This document shows, piece after piece, positions 63,271 through 64,000 of a stretch of 64,000 nt of DNA (positions within the stretch are counted from its first letter, which is position 1; every line of letters starts with the position of its first letter). The notes below the pieces were generated by a model, which worked only from the letters and a program-made list of their open reading frames with translations, was not told the origin of the DNA and did no database searches. This DNA comes from Mucilaginibacter glaciei (GTDB lineage: Bacteria > Bacteroidota > Bacteroidia > Sphingobacteriales > Sphingobacteriaceae), in the NCBI RefSeq assembly GCF_014773245.1, contig NZ_JACWMX010000001.1, positions 620,001-684,000 of the forward strand, in the 5' to 3' direction. The position numbers and the translations under genes were made by a program.

Positions 63271-64000
63271 TGCTTGCAGAAATAATAACCATAGGCGATG
63301 AGATATTAATTGGACAAATTGTTGATACCAACTCGGCCTGGATGGCTGAGCAATTGAACCGTGAAGGCATCCGGATAAAGCAGATCTCGTCTGTATCTGA
63401 TAACCGCGAACATATTTTGGCCGCGCTGGCAGAAGCCGCTATGCGTACCGATATTATTTTGATAACCGGCGGCTTAGGCCCCACCAAAGATGATATCACC
63501 AAAAAAACCCTGGCAGAGTATTTCAATGTAGGTATGGTATTGAACCTGGATGCTTTAACAAACGTTGAAAACATCTTTAAAAAATATAACCGGCCTTTGC
63601 TGGAGGTAAACCGTAAGCAGGCAGAAGTACCCGAAAACTGCGAAATTATTGTAAATAATAACGGCACGGCACCCGGCATGTGGTTTAATGAAAAAGGTAA
63701 GATCTATGTGTCGATGCCGGGCGTACCTTTCGAGATGAAGTACATGATAGAGGAGGCCGTAATACCAAAATTAAGGAAGGCTTTAAAATTACCGGTTATC
63801 ATCCACAAAACTATACTAACGGTAGGAGAGGGGGAATCTTTCCTGGCCGAAAAGATAGCTGACATTGAAGATTCGCTCCCTGCCAACATTAAACTGGCCT
63901 ACCTGCCTAAAATGGGCCAGGTGCGTTTGCGCTTAAGTGGCGATGGAGATAACGAGGCCGAGTTACAGAGAAAAATAGAAGAATTTGCAGTTAAAATTAT
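63270..64000 (+). CDS. cinA: CinA-like competence/damage-inducible protein, 3'-truncated by window edge
   Basis: The first 243 residues of CinA, open to the end of the window. The start ATG at 63270 shares its A with the lptD stop. The opening MLAEIITIGDEILIGQIVDT and TGGLGPTKDDITK are the MoaB-like molybdopterin-binding hallmarks of CinA, followed by NGTAPGMWF and MPGVPFEMKYM. CinA pairs this N-terminal ADP-ribose pyrophosphatase-like domain with a C-terminal nicotinamide-nucleotide amidase domain, which would lie beyond the window. Confidence 0.92.
   Translation, partial: MLAEIITIGDEILIGQIVDTNSAWMAEQLNREGIRIKQISSVSDNREHILAALAEAAMRTDIILITGGLGPTKDDITKKTLAEYFNVGMVLNLDALTNVENIFKKYNRPLLEVNRKQAEVPENCEIIVNNNGTAPGMWFNEKGKIYVSMPGVPFEMKYMIEEAVIPKLRKALKLPVIIHKTILTVGEGESFLAEKIADIEDSLPANIKLAYLPKMGQVRLRLSGDGDNEAELQRKIEEFAVKI

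Noticed and set aside
1..64000. CRISPR array, prophage, integron or plasmid functions.
   Set aside because: No regularly spaced repeats, phage structural genes, integrase or replication genes were seen.

Overview
The window looks like a chromosomal segment of a soil or plant-associated Bacteroidota, most likely a member of the Sphingobacteriaceae such as Mucilaginibacter or Pedobacter. This rests on a type-B type IX secretion (T9SS) sorting domain next to a PorP/SprF partner, lipoproteins with Cys-Lys-Lys-Asp after the lipobox, UMF1 and BBP2-type proteins, start codons that mostly lack Shine-Dalgarno sequences, and several -7 boxes of the Bacteroidota type TAnnTTTG. The genus is inferred, not proven. 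I see no phage, plasmid, CRISPR array or intact insertion sequence.

Layout. 1-1839: the end of a secreted M28 peptidase, then an ABC ATPase with a small membrane protein. 1904-12234 (minus strand): a large potassium operon. It reads 27-aa membrane peptide, kdpF, kdpA, kdpB, kdpC, a porin, a second diverged kdpA, a KdpD sensor module and a separate histidine kinase. There is no kdpE. 12399-16355 (minus strand): the K+ transporter kup, an NtrC-type sigma-54 activator and a cupin. Together 1.9-16 kb form a potassium homeostasis island in which the split KdpD/kinase may signal to the NtrC-type regulator. 16556-23595: a 35-aa membrane peptide, a three-gene T9SS surface-protein operon (cargo, PorP/SprF, OmpA), and a membrane sensor fused to a transposase-derived zinc-ribbon DNA-binding module. 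That fusion is the most unusual gene in the window. 24161-28236: two lipoprotein glucanases (GH30 and GH16) with the same C-terminal beta-trefoil, suited to beta-1,6/beta-1,3-glucan such as fungal wall, followed by a beta-barrel protein.

28244-36371 is mostly housekeeping: M1 peptidase, polyprenyl synthase, RNase R, a PolB-like exonuclease, a glycosyltransferase, TrmN6, a phosphoesterase and RNase HI. 36496-41910 is accessory: an uncharacterised lipoprotein, a rifampin ADP-ribosyltransferase (arr), three unknown exported proteins, a ToxR-like membrane regulator and an orphan PAS kinase. 42259-44925 has two tRNA-Leu genes around hscB, a heptose-phosphate kinase and a BtuF-like protein without a signal peptide. 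45160-50486 is a plus-strand run: glutaminase-like protein, Asp/Glu racemase, UMF1 transporter and a LutA-like protein. 50602-64000 is core metabolism and envelope: beta-CASP nuclease, ABC exporter, SAM hydrolase family, PhoH, PurC, STAS, RNase Z, MlaD/MCE, amidase, LptD and the start of cinA. Three different intergenic palindromic elements occur at 7.6, 50.5 and 52.0 kb.

The 3' end of the window cuts cinA and the 5' end cuts the M28 peptidase. Several short genes (kdpF, the 27-aa and 35-aa peptides) and the partial cinA were found by reading the sequence directly.
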